Below, piece by piece: positions 1 through 13,100 of a stretch of DNA of 64,000 nt. The DNA comes from Pelecanus crispus (lineage: Eukaryota > Chordata > Aves > Pelecaniformes > Pelecanidae). Location: NCBI RefSeq assembly GCF_030463565.1, contig NC_134656.1, positions 7,302,501 through 7,366,500 of the forward strand, read 5' to 3'. Under the pieces are notes generated by a model. That model saw only the letters and a list, made by a program, of their open reading frames with translations. It did not search any database and was not told where the DNA came from. Position 1 is the first letter of the stretch, and every line of letters begins with the position of its first letter. A program made the translations under genes and the position numbers.

Positions 1-985
1 TATAAACAGAACAGAGGGAAAGGCAATAGTGTTAGCATTTGGTTGGCGTGGTCTGTATTATAGGAATGAAAGGTGCCAAGAATCATTTATGACCAAAGGT
101 AAATATCTGACTCGGGCGAGATCTGAGACTCTTCTGAGTTTGTCTTCTCTGTGGGCTGCGTTCACTGAAGCTGGGCAGGCAGATAATATCACATCTTACT
201 GTATCAACAAAGCTGTTTCTGCTCAACAGGGACTGACACATAGAACAGATACTGGAATCTGTCTGTACCAGTTTTTAACACTGCAAATATAGATTGTGCA
301 GTGGAAGAAGAATCTTATTTTGATGCAAACAATTTTTAATTGTTATAGCTGTGAAACAACAATAAAATAACTTTATTGGCTATTATCATCGCTCCCTTCA
401 CCTATATGTACACATATATGTGTATATATACATACAGACAAAAAATCTGTGTTAGATAAGTTCTAAACCACAACACAGTAATATTTATATGTGAAAGTAA
501 TCTCTCAATAGTATCCTCTCTTCCTGATACAGAAGCAGCTGTTATAAAAATAACCACCTTCACTTCATTCTAGTACTGGGGCATAGGTTGAACAAGTTAG
601 TAATTGAATCTCTGCTGAGATGGTCATGCCATTAGTTTGTGCTACCACTACTGCTGAATGGGAAGTTTTTGCACTGGGTTGTATAAGACAAGGAGAATTT
701 AAAAAGAAATAGTATTTCAGAGTGATAAATTGATGCATATTCATCAAATGAGATAGGGAAACAGAGTTACAATGAATATCTGTTTTGTTTTGTAACTAAA
801 ACAAATATAGTACCGTATCTTGATGATGGAATGTCATTTTTCATTCTATTCATGGGCAAGATAGATACATATTCTAAGCTGGTCCTTTATCTAAATGCCC
901 TTGCATGGTAATATTGGGGATGCTGTCTTTCCCTTTCGATGAAGAGAAGTGATGGAGTCAAGTAATGAAGAACTTTCTATTCCAG
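1..985. other. 5' flank or intron, no exon recognised
   Basis: This AT-rich stretch precedes the first recognised formin exon and is probably an intron of that gene, because the exon at 986 begins at a splice acceptor and lacks a credible start context. A TA/CA-rich low-complexity patch lies at about 400-438. The open frame at 29-292 shows no domain that I recognise and no splice logic, so I do not call it. Confidence 0.5.
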
Positions 986-1159
986 ATTGATTTCAACACA
1001 AAGACCATTTTTAACATTGAAAAAGGAATTATTAAGAAACAGTTCCCTTTCTCACAAGTCAAAGCCTGTGAAGATACTGAAAGGAGGCGCTTCAGCATTG
1101 TGTTTCACGGGCGACAAGATTATGAGCTGGAAGCAGTGTCTCTTGATGATAAAAGGAAG
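986..1159 (+). CDS. formin exon: PH-like segment 1
   Basis: A 58-codon phase-0 exon. It has a pyrimidine-rich acceptor ending CCAG at 985 and a consensus donor GTAAGT at 1160. The alternation of hydrophobic and charged residues, with FSIVFHG, then [13 protein letters not shown], looks like strands 5-7 and the start of the C-terminal helix of a PH-type fold. It ends in phase 0, whereas the next recognised exon at 5060 needs two bases carried in, so an exon between them is missing from my model. It could be the end of a first PH domain, or part of one PH-like fold completed elsewhere. Confidence 0.7.
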
Positions 1160-4100
1160 GTAAGTTTTTACAATGTCATAGACAGATTGCTATAAATAAC
1201 AGCTAATGTTATGGTAGTACCCAGCAGGTCCCAATCATAAATGGGAATTGTTATGCTGTGCATTGTGCAAGCAAAGAAGTAGGTATGTCTTTATTCCATG
1301 TATGTTCGTACATAGAACAAAGGGAATGTGAGTTCAGGATAAAGTTTGGCCTTAGGATTTTGCCACACTTCACTAGGACTGAAAATGTAAAGCCAGCTCA
1401 AGATGTGATATGAAAGAGGATGCATTTCTTCAACTACACCTTGAATGTAACTGGTCTGAGACTGTATTAAAACAAGCAAACAAAACTGACGACATGCACA
1501 GTTGAATCTTAACTGAAATTTTCTAAACAGTTTTTTTAAAATATGTATTTATTAAAATGCATGCTTTTAAGAAGAATGAATGAGGCCATCCTGATGCTGT
1601 GAAAAGAAAAAGACCTAGCAGTTCATATTTTACTATCAAAATACACTGAAATGATAAAATTATCAGAGGAAGACAGCCTAAGTATAACTAGATATTTGTT
1701 TAATTAAATGATTCAGTGTTGCAAGATTTTGTATGAGCTGTTTCATTTTGAGGTCTCGGCTCCTTTTGAGTTCCAGGTTCAATTAAATATTCCAAGTAGT
1801 TAGTGTAATTAGACTCTAGGCTGAAGCTTGAGAAACTCAAGTCATGACATTAGCACTATCTTTTCACCTGAATGCAGATATGCCATGTGTTCGGGGGTGA
1901 TCAAGTCTTGGAGTTTGTGTCATCCCACTGCTCAGGTGCTGAAGCCAGCTGCACAATTTAGGTTGAGATACACACTCTCAAAAAGCATGGAAGAGTTTGC
2001 ATCCGAACTTCTGATGTGACCCGTTTTTAAGGGGCTTTTTGCAGACGGATTCATCCCTCGTGAAACTTAATGGTTCACTCCATGTGCAGAAACTTTTATT
2101 CCAGATGAACAGTACCTCATGGTTGATTAACTAAATTTTCAAAATAGATTACATTTAGCAGAAGAGCCCCAAAAGGCACATGTATTCTGTAGTAAGAACA
2201 CTCAAATATGGCCCTATATAACAAAAAGTGCGCTTTAAATTCACACCCATGTTAATCCATGCTATTTTCAGCTGCAGGCAAGCCTTCATTTTTCTGCTGG
2301 GTTTGTTTGAGATTTCAAGCTAAATCAATGAATTACTACTTGGGCTTGAACTGAGCTGAACAGAAATTTTGTCCTAGATTGCTTTGTATATGAATTAAAA
2401 AAGTAAAATTATGTTTTACAGTAACCCCTTCAGAATAAAATCATATTCTCCTTACACTGACAGGTTTAGAACTGTGGGCATAAAACCAAATTGCAGTTAA
2501 GTAGTTTAGCATCATAGAAAGACCTTATTTATTTTACATTAATTTATGTTACCTATTTGGCTGCTGCTTATAGTGTTGTCTATCATTTTTATACTTGAAA
2601 AATCCACCTATTAATGTCTTATTCAAGAGAGTTAACATGGAAAATACACTCTCTCTGCTGCCACTTATTATATAGATAGCATACCTTCTGAGCAGAGTTA
2701 TACAGAGCAATTCATACAAGAGGCCAGCAGAGTCCTGCTCTGGGAGACCTGCAGAATGTGATGTGATACACGAAGGACTGCTGGATTTGCAGCAAAACAC
2801 TCTGACGTCCACTGAATGGGTGAAGTACGAACTGCACTTTCATAGACCTCTGGGTTGTGGATTGTGTTAAAATTTCTGATAACTGCCTTAAGATTTTAAT
2901 TTGCTGATAATAAGTTAATTATTTAATTGTTTTTTAAAGTTAAAACTTAGATGCCAAATCTGCATGAGATGAAAACATTGAAATTAACTGTTAGTGCAAT
3001 AGTGGTACCCAACAAAATGAAGTTCTCATGTGTGCTAGAGACTGCTGTGTGCATTACTAACACAAATATATAATGGTGTTGGTGCTCAGAGTGATTTTAA
3101 TGGTGAGACTTCTTTATGTTTACCTCTTTACTTTTTACTCAATTTTCAGTCATAAGGAAAAGAAGAAAAAGACTGGCAAAGCAGATAAGGAGTATAGAAG
3201 CCCTGCTAGAGAACATTGACTCACACTGGCCAAACGGCTGCCCCAAAGTTCATCATTCACTCTTGTAATGTTCCGAACTTCCCTCCTGTGGGGGTGACTG
3301 ACCATGGTGGCCCAATGGGGTGGTGGCTTCAGGGACAGGAATCGCCATTCAGTAGGAAATGGACTGTCACCACCACTTCATTCAGCCCCTAAACCATCAC
3401 AGATAAGCATGACTTCTCCTTTGGCTTATTCTATTACTGAACTAGTGAACCAGCCACAATGATTTTACATAGTTTGCTACCCATCCTACAGACAACTCAT
3501 CCTTCCCCTGAGCCAGTTTCTAAATACCTGGAAATTGCTTATACTATCAAAGGAGAGAAAGAGAGGAGGGAAAAAAAATCTGTCTACCAAAAAGTAATGA
3601 AAAATAATTTAACATTGTAATTATCTTCTCAGGGCAATTATCTCAAAAGACTTCACAGTTCACGGAAAATGATTTTAATTGTTTTTAAAAGGCTACCACG
3701 GTATGTCTTGTAAACACTATCCTCAAGTGTGTCCCAGGATTTGTTACCTTGCAACATTTAACAAGTTTGTTAACAAACAAAAATTGATTTTTATTTATCT
3801 TGTGAAGCAAAGCCCTTGTTGCTTTCTTCTTGATATTAATCCTCTTTTTTTTTTTTTTTTTTTTGGCAAAGTAAATAATGGTGGAAACATCTGGAGATCT
3901 GATTAAACTATAAGTCCCTGCTTTAAAAAAAGGAGAGATCAATATAACTGCCGGCTCCATTAAACAATTCTTATCACTTTGGCTGTTTATGTGGGAATAG
4001 ATGCAATTTATATTTTATGTTTAATTCTTCTGGAGCAGCAAAACTTATTTAAATTCCTCATAGAACACCTTAATCAACTAGCCACACCTTGAAGAGGGAG

Positions 4101-7100
4101 TGGAGGAAAAGAAAGGTCTGATAGAACTGTCAGAATGATAAAGAAATGCAGTAACCCCCAAGAAAAATGAGAATGCAAATGCTTAAGTAAGAATAAAAAC
4201 CACATACAGTAAAGCCCCACTAGCTGTCGAATGTGGGGCCTTTGTTATAAGCAGCAGAGCAGAATCCTGGAAGAGAGACTGAAGCAGAACATTTTGCTCT
4301 AATAGAAGCTGCGTATGGGCAGGCAATTTGTGCCAGGATTAATTTATCATTTAAATAGGTAATACTCACACTTTGGCACAGTCATTTCTGATTGAAGCCC
4401 TTGAGAGCAGAATACTTTGACCCCTTCCTGCCAAGTGACTCGAGGGAATGAGTGGGGAGCAGGATCAGTCCTCATGGAGTGAAAGCATGGGCAGAGGCAT
4501 TTCCAAGAGAGGGAGAGTTATTGGACTATAAGGTTGGGCACTAACTTATATTATGGTGACTTGTTTATAGCTTGGTGGCAGTAAAACCTGGAAGACACAG
4601 AAACTCTGAAGCCTCACCATATTACGTGCTGCTCAGTCACATAGTGAATTCCTTTAAAAGCTCGTAGTCCAAAAGACCCACCATCGCAAACAAACGAGAG
4701 GAATAAATAGAGTGGGAGGAACAGAGTCCTGTCTAATTAACTAACAGTAACAAATTAACAGGACTTGTGTCATTTTTAGTTGATAGTCGGATCTTCTTAG
4801 TTTTAGCTCTCTCATTAGGCGTGGCAGGCTGGAAGTTCATATTTTATGTCACAGTTTACTGACGTGTGTCAGATGAGAATAAGAAGCCCTCATCTCAAAG
4901 GTTTTATCCTTTAGTATTGATACTTTTTGACTGTTCCATGGAAGATGTTATAAAAATGTGGAGACTTATTGACATTAGAAAATGCTTTAACAAAGGCAAG
5001 GCTTGTGTAAATAAGTAGTCAGTGAAGAATGAACTGTATCTCCATTCCTTGTCCTTCAGGTACTTGGTACAACTACGTGAAGGAGAATTGACTTTATATT
5101 GCATAGGTCTGGGAGGCAAGAACAAGACTCCAGACCCTGTAACAAATACAATTAATTTGTCAGGTGGTAATGTGAATGTCAGCAAGGAGAATGGATGCAG
5201 CACCTTTTCAGTTCAGACCAAAGAACACAATTATTTGTAAGTATAGTTGGTAATTAATAATTTGTTAAAGCAGAACTACTGAAAACAAGGTTGAGCAACA
5301 GAGAATCTCAATGCCCCATAACAAAATACAACAGTGGAGAAATGAGGCCACCAGAATTATATAGATTACGCCTCCCATTGCTTTGCAGTGATTTGATGAG
5401 TATTTTTAAGGAGGAATCGAAAGTACCACATTGTGGAATTGAGAAGATATATTTGAAATACTGCCCACAAAGACTTGTCTAGTTGTCATGTCAGGAGCCA
5501 GTGAAGAGATATATCATTCAGCTTGATAGCACATATGTGTGAACAGGTTCTGACTAGCCTGTGCAACAAGCACAGTAAGACGTAGCACGTTGTTCACCTT
5601 CCCCCAAGGTGGAGAAGAGGAATTACGAGGTAACTGCACCACAAAGTCAATATATGGCAAAACTTCAGCTCTCTAACCTTAGACACGTAAGCAATTAACT
5701 CTGTCTGAAAAGGTCAGAGTCAGCAGCACTGGGCTCCTTTGACAAGTAAAGCTGCTGAACATCATTCTGCTTAAATAAGAAATATCTCTGGCTGTATTAG
5801 TCAGCATGTTATTTACACTTCCTTGCATTTATATATGACATTCTTAAATTGCAGGTTTCGAATACCCTTTACTGTCCAAAATAACAGGACAGGGGATGTT
5901 AGCAAGCTCCAGAATGAATGGGTGTCTCTCATAGAAAGGTACTGTCAGCTGTGCAAGGGTGCCCCACTGCCTCAGGAGGGATCTCAAGGATGCACCTCCT
6001 CCGAAGCTGATTATGAGGATTTTACTGTACCTCTGAATGAACAGAAAGAGGACACCCTCCACTCTGGTGTGAGTTCTGCAACAACCAGTCTGAACAAGTC
6101 TTCAAGCCCGCAGACAAAGCCAGCAGAGGGGGAAGCAGCCCCAGCAGCACCATCTCTTCCCCTTCCCCTAAGCAAGGCAGCGGTACCGCCAGCTCCACCT
6201 CCATTCCAACAGCCCTGCAGCCTCTCTCCATCGACAAAGAGAACCAAAGCCTTTCACTGGGATGTTGTTCCTTGTGATAAGGTGAGGATGAAACTGATGG
6301 TAGCTGTTAAAGAAAAAACATATTGTGGCCTGCATTACATGTATAGTTATCATAAAAGTACAGCTGCGCCACAAGACAACCTGGGTGCCCTTCTCTATGT
6401 TTGGATGGAACAAAGTGCCTCTGTTCTTTTGGCTTTTTGTTTACCCTGTCATTCCTATATTTTTAGATTCAAAAATCTGTCTGGGGATCATGTGACCCAT
6501 GCAAGAAAAAAATAGATGTATCCAGACTCTGTGATCAGTTCCAGATCCAGGACATGACAGTATTTTTGGGCAACGAACCTTCAGTGAATCAGCATATCAT
6601 GTTAGATCGAAAAGTTGCACATAACTTCAGTAAGTGTATTAATAAGATCTGTGTACTGCTATCTGGAAGGCAGGGGTGAGCATTGCATGCATTTTCTATT
6701 TGTACTTTCTGTCATTCAATAAGCAATGAGACAAGCTTGTGTCTAAATCATCTTTTAATTCAGTGCCCCTCTAAACATTTATAAAAATAGACTTCGTGGC
6801 TCAGTTGCTCTAAATATGGTCCTTAATGAGGTAGAGTAGAAGCACCAAGCTCCTCTTGTACAAAACATGTAGGTGTGCCATTGAGCTGTGATGCTGTTGT
6901 CTTAGGGCAGATGTAAAATCAGGTATGACACCTGTGAAATCAGTGCTAAGACTCTGACTTCAAAGGCTTTTTAAATTTTGTGGGCTGTTCAGGTGAAACA
7001 AACCAACAGAAACAACTTGGTAGCTAGAACTGTGCTCAGTCTCTCTCCTACATTGTGTTCAAGAATATTCATGCAGGTGTAGATCGGTTGGTGTAAGAAG

Positions 7101-10100
7101 CCTTTGAGGCAGCTGCAAGCCAGGTCATAGGAACTCTCTTGGCTTTTCTCTGGCCGATAGCTTAGACCATGAATGGCCGTCTTGAATGATCATGAACAGC
7201 ATCCTTCCCTTTCATATCCCAGGGATGATTCTGCCAAAGGCCTGACCTAGAACAGTCTTTCACAGCTAATGAAGCAGTTCAACACATAGTTCTGGTCTTA
7301 CTAATAAAATGATGTAAAGGTCTTTCAATTACTTTGATGAGAAGTGGTAGATATTAAAGGAGCAAGAGTAATTGTTCTTCAAAGACTACTCTGATTTCTA
7401 TTACAGAGACGGCTTTCCAAAAAAGTTCTATAACCTAGCGATGTCTTAAGAAATGTTACATCTGTAAAGAATTTGGGGCAATTGATTTTGAAGTTTTAAT
7501 GATTTCATCTTTATGAATATTGATAAGAAAGAATATAATTTGGAGATTGTGTAAAGTTTTAATTGGGAACTGCAAATGGAGATAACTTGTTGGAATTATT
7601 GCATCCGTTGACTAACAATTTGAAGGGTTAAAAGGAAGTGAGTGATACGAAAGTGCTGTTGCAGATAAAAAGAATCCTGTAATAGCACTTTTATCTACTA
7701 AATTATTGCAGTTTCTCTGAGGAAATGTCTTTCTTTTGGTTTGCAAATAGCACCATTCTTCCTTTTGATCCTATTCCTCTTACAACTTTTTTCATTGAGA
7801 CATTCTACATCCGTTTCTTAATCTTATCCTTAAAGTCCCATCAGTGACATTTTTGGCGTATACTTATTATAATGGACATTACTTAGATCAAAAGTTAATT
7901 TGATCCCCAGAATTATGATTAATCTTCCTGCAGGTGCTGCAAACCACAGTCCTTAAATTAACGAATAAAAAGATGAAGCTCCAAAATACCAGTAGGTCAA
8001 AATTTCTTGACAATTTGAGTGGGTTTCTGAACACAAGAGAAAAATTAGAGTTCTGAGAGAAGATCTACACACTAAGTTCAAGCCCAATGTATGAGAAAAT
8101 GCAAATAAAAGCTATGTTATATAGTGGATTTTTGTAGACAGAATAAATTTCTGCCATACAGAGAACAGGTATCAGAAAGATATACATTATATATACTTAT
8201 ACATTATATATACACTATAATGTATATGTTAATCTACAAATGTGGGATCTAGGGGGTCAAAAAGTGATTTAGGAGTCAAAATACGAGCTTCTGTGACTTG
8301 ACTGGTGCCTGTTTCTCTGTATGAGAAAGTTTCCCATATATACAATCCTTATTTTGCCTAGGAAAATACTTTGGCAAAGTCTGATGACTAGAATTTATTG
8401 GGCGGCTAGTTTCAACTACTGAAAACATTCAGGAAAATATTAAATGCTTTGTAGACAGGCTGGTAAAATTTTAAAATCAACATTTACTATGAGTTATTCA
8501 CTCTGTTATCGTCTGTAGACATCACCACACCTCAAGAGATACATGGTTTAAAAGGCATAGGGAAGCAAAAGATATAAGGCATAAAAAGCCTAAGAAAGAA
8601 AAAGGGAAGATTGTGCCAGGTTTAGCACTAAAGCTAGATCTTATAACAAAATTAAAAGGGTGGAAAGTGTGTCAGAGGAAGAATAAATGGTATATACTCC
8701 ATTGGCTAACAGCCTCCTGAGAACCATTAACAGCTGATTCAGGCCACAGCAAGTTCCTATAACCTGAAAAACTCTGTTCCTTTTGAGAATTGGAGGAAAA
8801 AAAAAAAAAAGGTAAATCATACATAACATATCCTTCCTGAATTCTCCTTCCCAATCCTCTTGTGCTGCTCAGAGGAGTTCTGTTGTAGCAGAGACTCTAG
8901 GACAAGTTTCCTGCCAACATTAAGAAACATTTAAACCTTTTTGCTTTCTCTGCTGATGCCTCCTGTTCACTTCCTTGTGCTTCCTTTTTTACCTTCATCC
9001 TTTGGTAACGATGATGCAGGCAGACAGTAATTAAAGAATAACTGGCAAGACAAAGTCGTCTTTTTGGGAGCAATGGCCTTACAAATGGTTCTTCACCTGT
9101 TTGGGGAAGAGATATCTCATTTCCATTTTCCTATCATAGTGCATATTATGAGCCAGCCCCATGTCAGCACTGAAGTCTTAAACATTACAAAAACTCTTAA
9201 TCAGATTTTAGAGTATCAGGTAGTGTGGAAGAACTGAGCACTTCTGTTTCCCAGGTTGCCTTCATTTTGGGAGTAATTTTTCTTGCATGGTCTCTAACTA
9301 CCTTCTTTTGAACCCTGGAAATTAAATTTTCCATTTGTCTTGATTTTGTTTACTTTCTTGTTTAATTTCTTTAACCTTCAAATTATTATAATATGCCAAT
9401 ACATTGTATTGTCATTTGGAAAAATATTATTTTGACTGTTGAGCTGAGTACAAGAGAAATATATACGAGCAAGTACTTGAGTACCTTCCGTTAGTTCTGT
9501 CTTAAGCACTGACTATGTTATGACAGAAATATATTTTTGCTTGACTACTGCTATGTATATTTAAAGAAAAATATGAAGACTGAGTTTTTGCCTTAGCATT
9601 AGCAGCTACTAAATGTTTTCTTGGGTTTTTGTTTTTTTCTGTTTTTTAAATCTGGAAAGTATGAAAAGTTTTGGTGGTTTTCCTTCCCTTGAGCATTTTC
9701 TTCCAAGTAATCTAAGAATCATTTTCCTCCAGATATTTTTCTTAAAAGTTTCCGTATTAAACCAAGTGAGCTGAAAGAAAAACTATACATTATACATGAA
9801 GAGAGTGGTGGACTTACAGATGAGCAGATTACAGCACTAAGAAGGTAATCTTTGGGGTTCAGTTGTTTGTTTATAATACATGTTACCTTTTGGAGAAGGC
9901 CTAATCTTCTGCAAATAATGCAAAGTTCAGGAAAGATGCTACTGAGACATTGGATCTATCCTGACTGCGAATAAAATATTAGGGTTGCACACAGAAATCT
10001 CAGGCCTTGCAACTGAGATTTTAGAGTATGCCCCCAAAATATCACTTTCTCCCATGTTGTGTAGGAAAGGGGATTGCAAGAAATGACAGCAAATCTGACA

Positions 10101-13100
10101 TGATTTTGTGAACTAGTTACAAGGAGCAGAATTAGTAAGAGAATAAATTGTGGCAGTGAGCAGGTGTAACTTGAGAAAATTTTACATCTTTTACTACAGC
10201 CTTACCGTCTGTTGTGGGATCAGAAATGAAAGATTTAAAACTGGTTTGGAGAGGAGGAAGGCAGACAAGTGTTAAAGGAGCTTCATGGGATGATGGGATA
10301 TTAAGAATATCAGTATTTCTGAGTGGCAGAGATTCGTGGGTTTAAAGCAGAATGTAAATTTCTGTATCTTTAAAAAAAGTTGAATTACTATACTGAGGAA
10401 AAATAGGTTTCAGGAGTGTAAGCAAGAGTCTAATGGAGCTCCATTGCCTTTCAAAAGCTGGCCTTAAAGGTTTCATTCAAAAAAGAAAGATCTTACTGCA
10501 GTACTGCAGTTTCTAATTGCAGTGATGGAATTGGTCAGGAGATAACTGCAGTGAAATGTCTTGGACATCAAGAGTGTTCTCCAGTTACACATGTGGCTGT
10601 CTGGAGAAACAAATGGTTGGAGCTGGCAGAAGTAAGGAAATGCCTCCAGTCCCGCAGGACAGCAGAGTGCTTGGGTCTGGCCAGCCCCGTTTACGAGGGC
10701 AGCCTCTGCTCACACCTCGATTTGAAGGAAAACACTGAACACACTCTGTTGTTCAAGCCCTCGTACAGCACTGCAGATTCAGTCCAGCATCTCCGTGCTG
10801 TTGAAATTGGTGTAACACTACTGAGATCACTGATTTATAGCATCTGGGCTCTTTGCCATCAGACAATAATAATAATAATAATAATAATAATGATGATGGC
10901 AATGAAGCTTGAAAGATTTTATTTTTTCCTTGAAGATTTCAGAGTCTTCCTTTGACAGCAATAATGCTGAGGAAATTTTTCTAGCAATGGAATGTGTAAG
11001 AGATATTGGATGCCGTATTGCTATATGCTATATAGGATCAAGGAGTCTGTTCCTGGGATTCTTATTTATTGCTAAAATCTAGGAATGCATCTACAAATCT
11101 TGTAGTGAAAGGAAGCTAATTTTTTCCACCCCAACAGTTTTAAAAGTGTTACTGAAATAGATGAGATGCATTTCAGAATTGAGGGTTGGATTTCCAGGGC
11201 CGTTCAGTGTCTTACAGCTCCCATTCAGCCATCTCATCGAAGGAGCGGACGCTTATCTTGAAACATCAGCACTCACAAGTTTCTCTTGTACGATGCGCTG
11301 TAGTAGACTTGGCGCAATACGAGTAGCAGGAGACCTAGCACTTTTGAAGACCTTTCCACTTGATTTAGGTGCCATGGTGGAAAATTTTATCGTTGAAAAC
11401 TGTGTCCTCCAGTCAATTGAGAACCTGTGGTTATGACAGGAGTTTAAACAGGACAGTCAGTGGCCGGAAAATTCCTCTCTGTACAAATTATAGCTGTCAT
11501 ACTGTCTAAGCCTGAGCAGGAAGTTTAAATTCTCCTATTGTAGAATGAAAAATATGTAAAGCCAAAACCAAGATTACATTTTCAAGACTGTGACCAGTGA
11601 GCAAAATGTTCTGCTCATGTATCCAGTGAAGGTTAGTGGAGGTGGTAGAATATTATTAGGAACTTCAGGACTTATTTTGATACGGAAACCTTTCCATAGG
11701 TCTCTGAATGATTCTTTATCCTGACGTCTTAAACTCAATAGCAAAGCACCCTTTACCTCTATAAACTTAATTTTTCAGAACAGTGAGAGATTTTTCGTTG
11801 CACAGATTCCATTAGAGTTGCATTGATGTAAAAAGATATTTATGGAATTCATTCACATATTCTTGTGCTTCCTTTTCCATGGCTTCCACTGTTTAACATT
11901 TTAAGCTTTAAGCCTTCTAGATAATCTGCTAGTTTCATTTCATATACATAATACATTAAAACAATTTGATGGGATATCAGACTTCTGATTAAATGAAGAT
12001 ATTTGCTGTCAGCTTTAAAAAAAATGTTCTTTGAATTTGCTTAAAAAGTCCAACTATTTTTAATGATAAATAAAACCCCTTTCATTTGCCAACAGATAAC
12101 TGTTATTTTTAAATGAGAATTCATTTTTTTTCTTGATGGTGAAGGGTGATGAATGGAATTTTTTGTAATCTGCTTTAATATAGATTTAATAATTCAAACC
12201 CCAGCAATTATTCAATTGAAATGTCATATTAAATTATTGACAACAGTAAAAAAAAAAAAATCTTATTATTTGTCCTGTATTTAACATGCTAAAATCTTTG
12301 CTTTATGTTTTCCACTTTTGAATAAATTTCCATACTTTTAATGAAAATGTGTATCCGTCCCCATGAATGTTTAATCATATTTGCTACAAATTTAGTAGGT
12401 TGTTGGCAGAGAAAGAAGAGAAGATACTAGACCTGAATGCTTATTTAAGATTCTTAACACTCCTTCTCACATGTTAGCTATAACATCTATTTAATTTTTC
12501 TTAAGATATGCTATGAATTCCCGTAGTGTATCAGTCAGACAGGCAGGAAGATCTCCAAAGGAGGGGAACTGTGGTGGTGTGTGTATTTTTCCAAGCGGAG
12601 GCATGTTTAAAGACATCAGTTTTCTAAAAATCTGCAGCTCTGGAGTACTATGGGAGAATATTCTGTTACCTTATGCAGAAGGAAGGAAGTTGTGGGTCTG
12701 TGTCCCATGCTATCATAACAAACCCGAGAAATGGATCTTGGATGTGATGCAGTGCTTAGAGAGACAGAAATGCCATTGCTCACTCTTTTTTCATGGGCAA
12801 TTAAAAAGTTTTAGAGTTAGGAGTCGGTCAGACCGTGGGCCCCACTGGTTAATCGCACTATAGCATGGGTCTGCTCTGCTTTTGTGCTAATTTTTCAAAG
12901 AAGTTATTGCTGGAGACAAGCTAAGCCAGCATGGCCATAACTGCTCAGAAAGTGTATATTGCTTCTAGGTGCTTTGGAAAGGTTGTCAGATATGTTCATC
13001 CAATCAATGAAAACAAGGCATGTATGTATCGAGCACAGAATTAATGAACCTCTTCGGAAATTATGGCTTTAGCTCCTCTGTTGCATTGTTTTACCTTTTC

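Noticed and set aside
3148-3240. Exon-like lysine-rich segment after ATTTTCAG
   Set aside because: The required phase-0 frame begins TCA TAA, and the alternative frame stops without a donor.
4573-4615. Acceptor-like TTTATAG followed by [10 protein letters not shown], resembling the W..R strand of a PH domain and a candidate missing formin exon
   Set aside because: The frame hits TGA within 13 codons and no GT donor occurs in a usable position, so it cannot join the 5060 exon.
8183-8230. TA-rich palindromic and tandem patch, considered as a regulatory hairpin
   Set aside because: Low-complexity TA repeats form such symmetry by chance, and nothing else supports a function.
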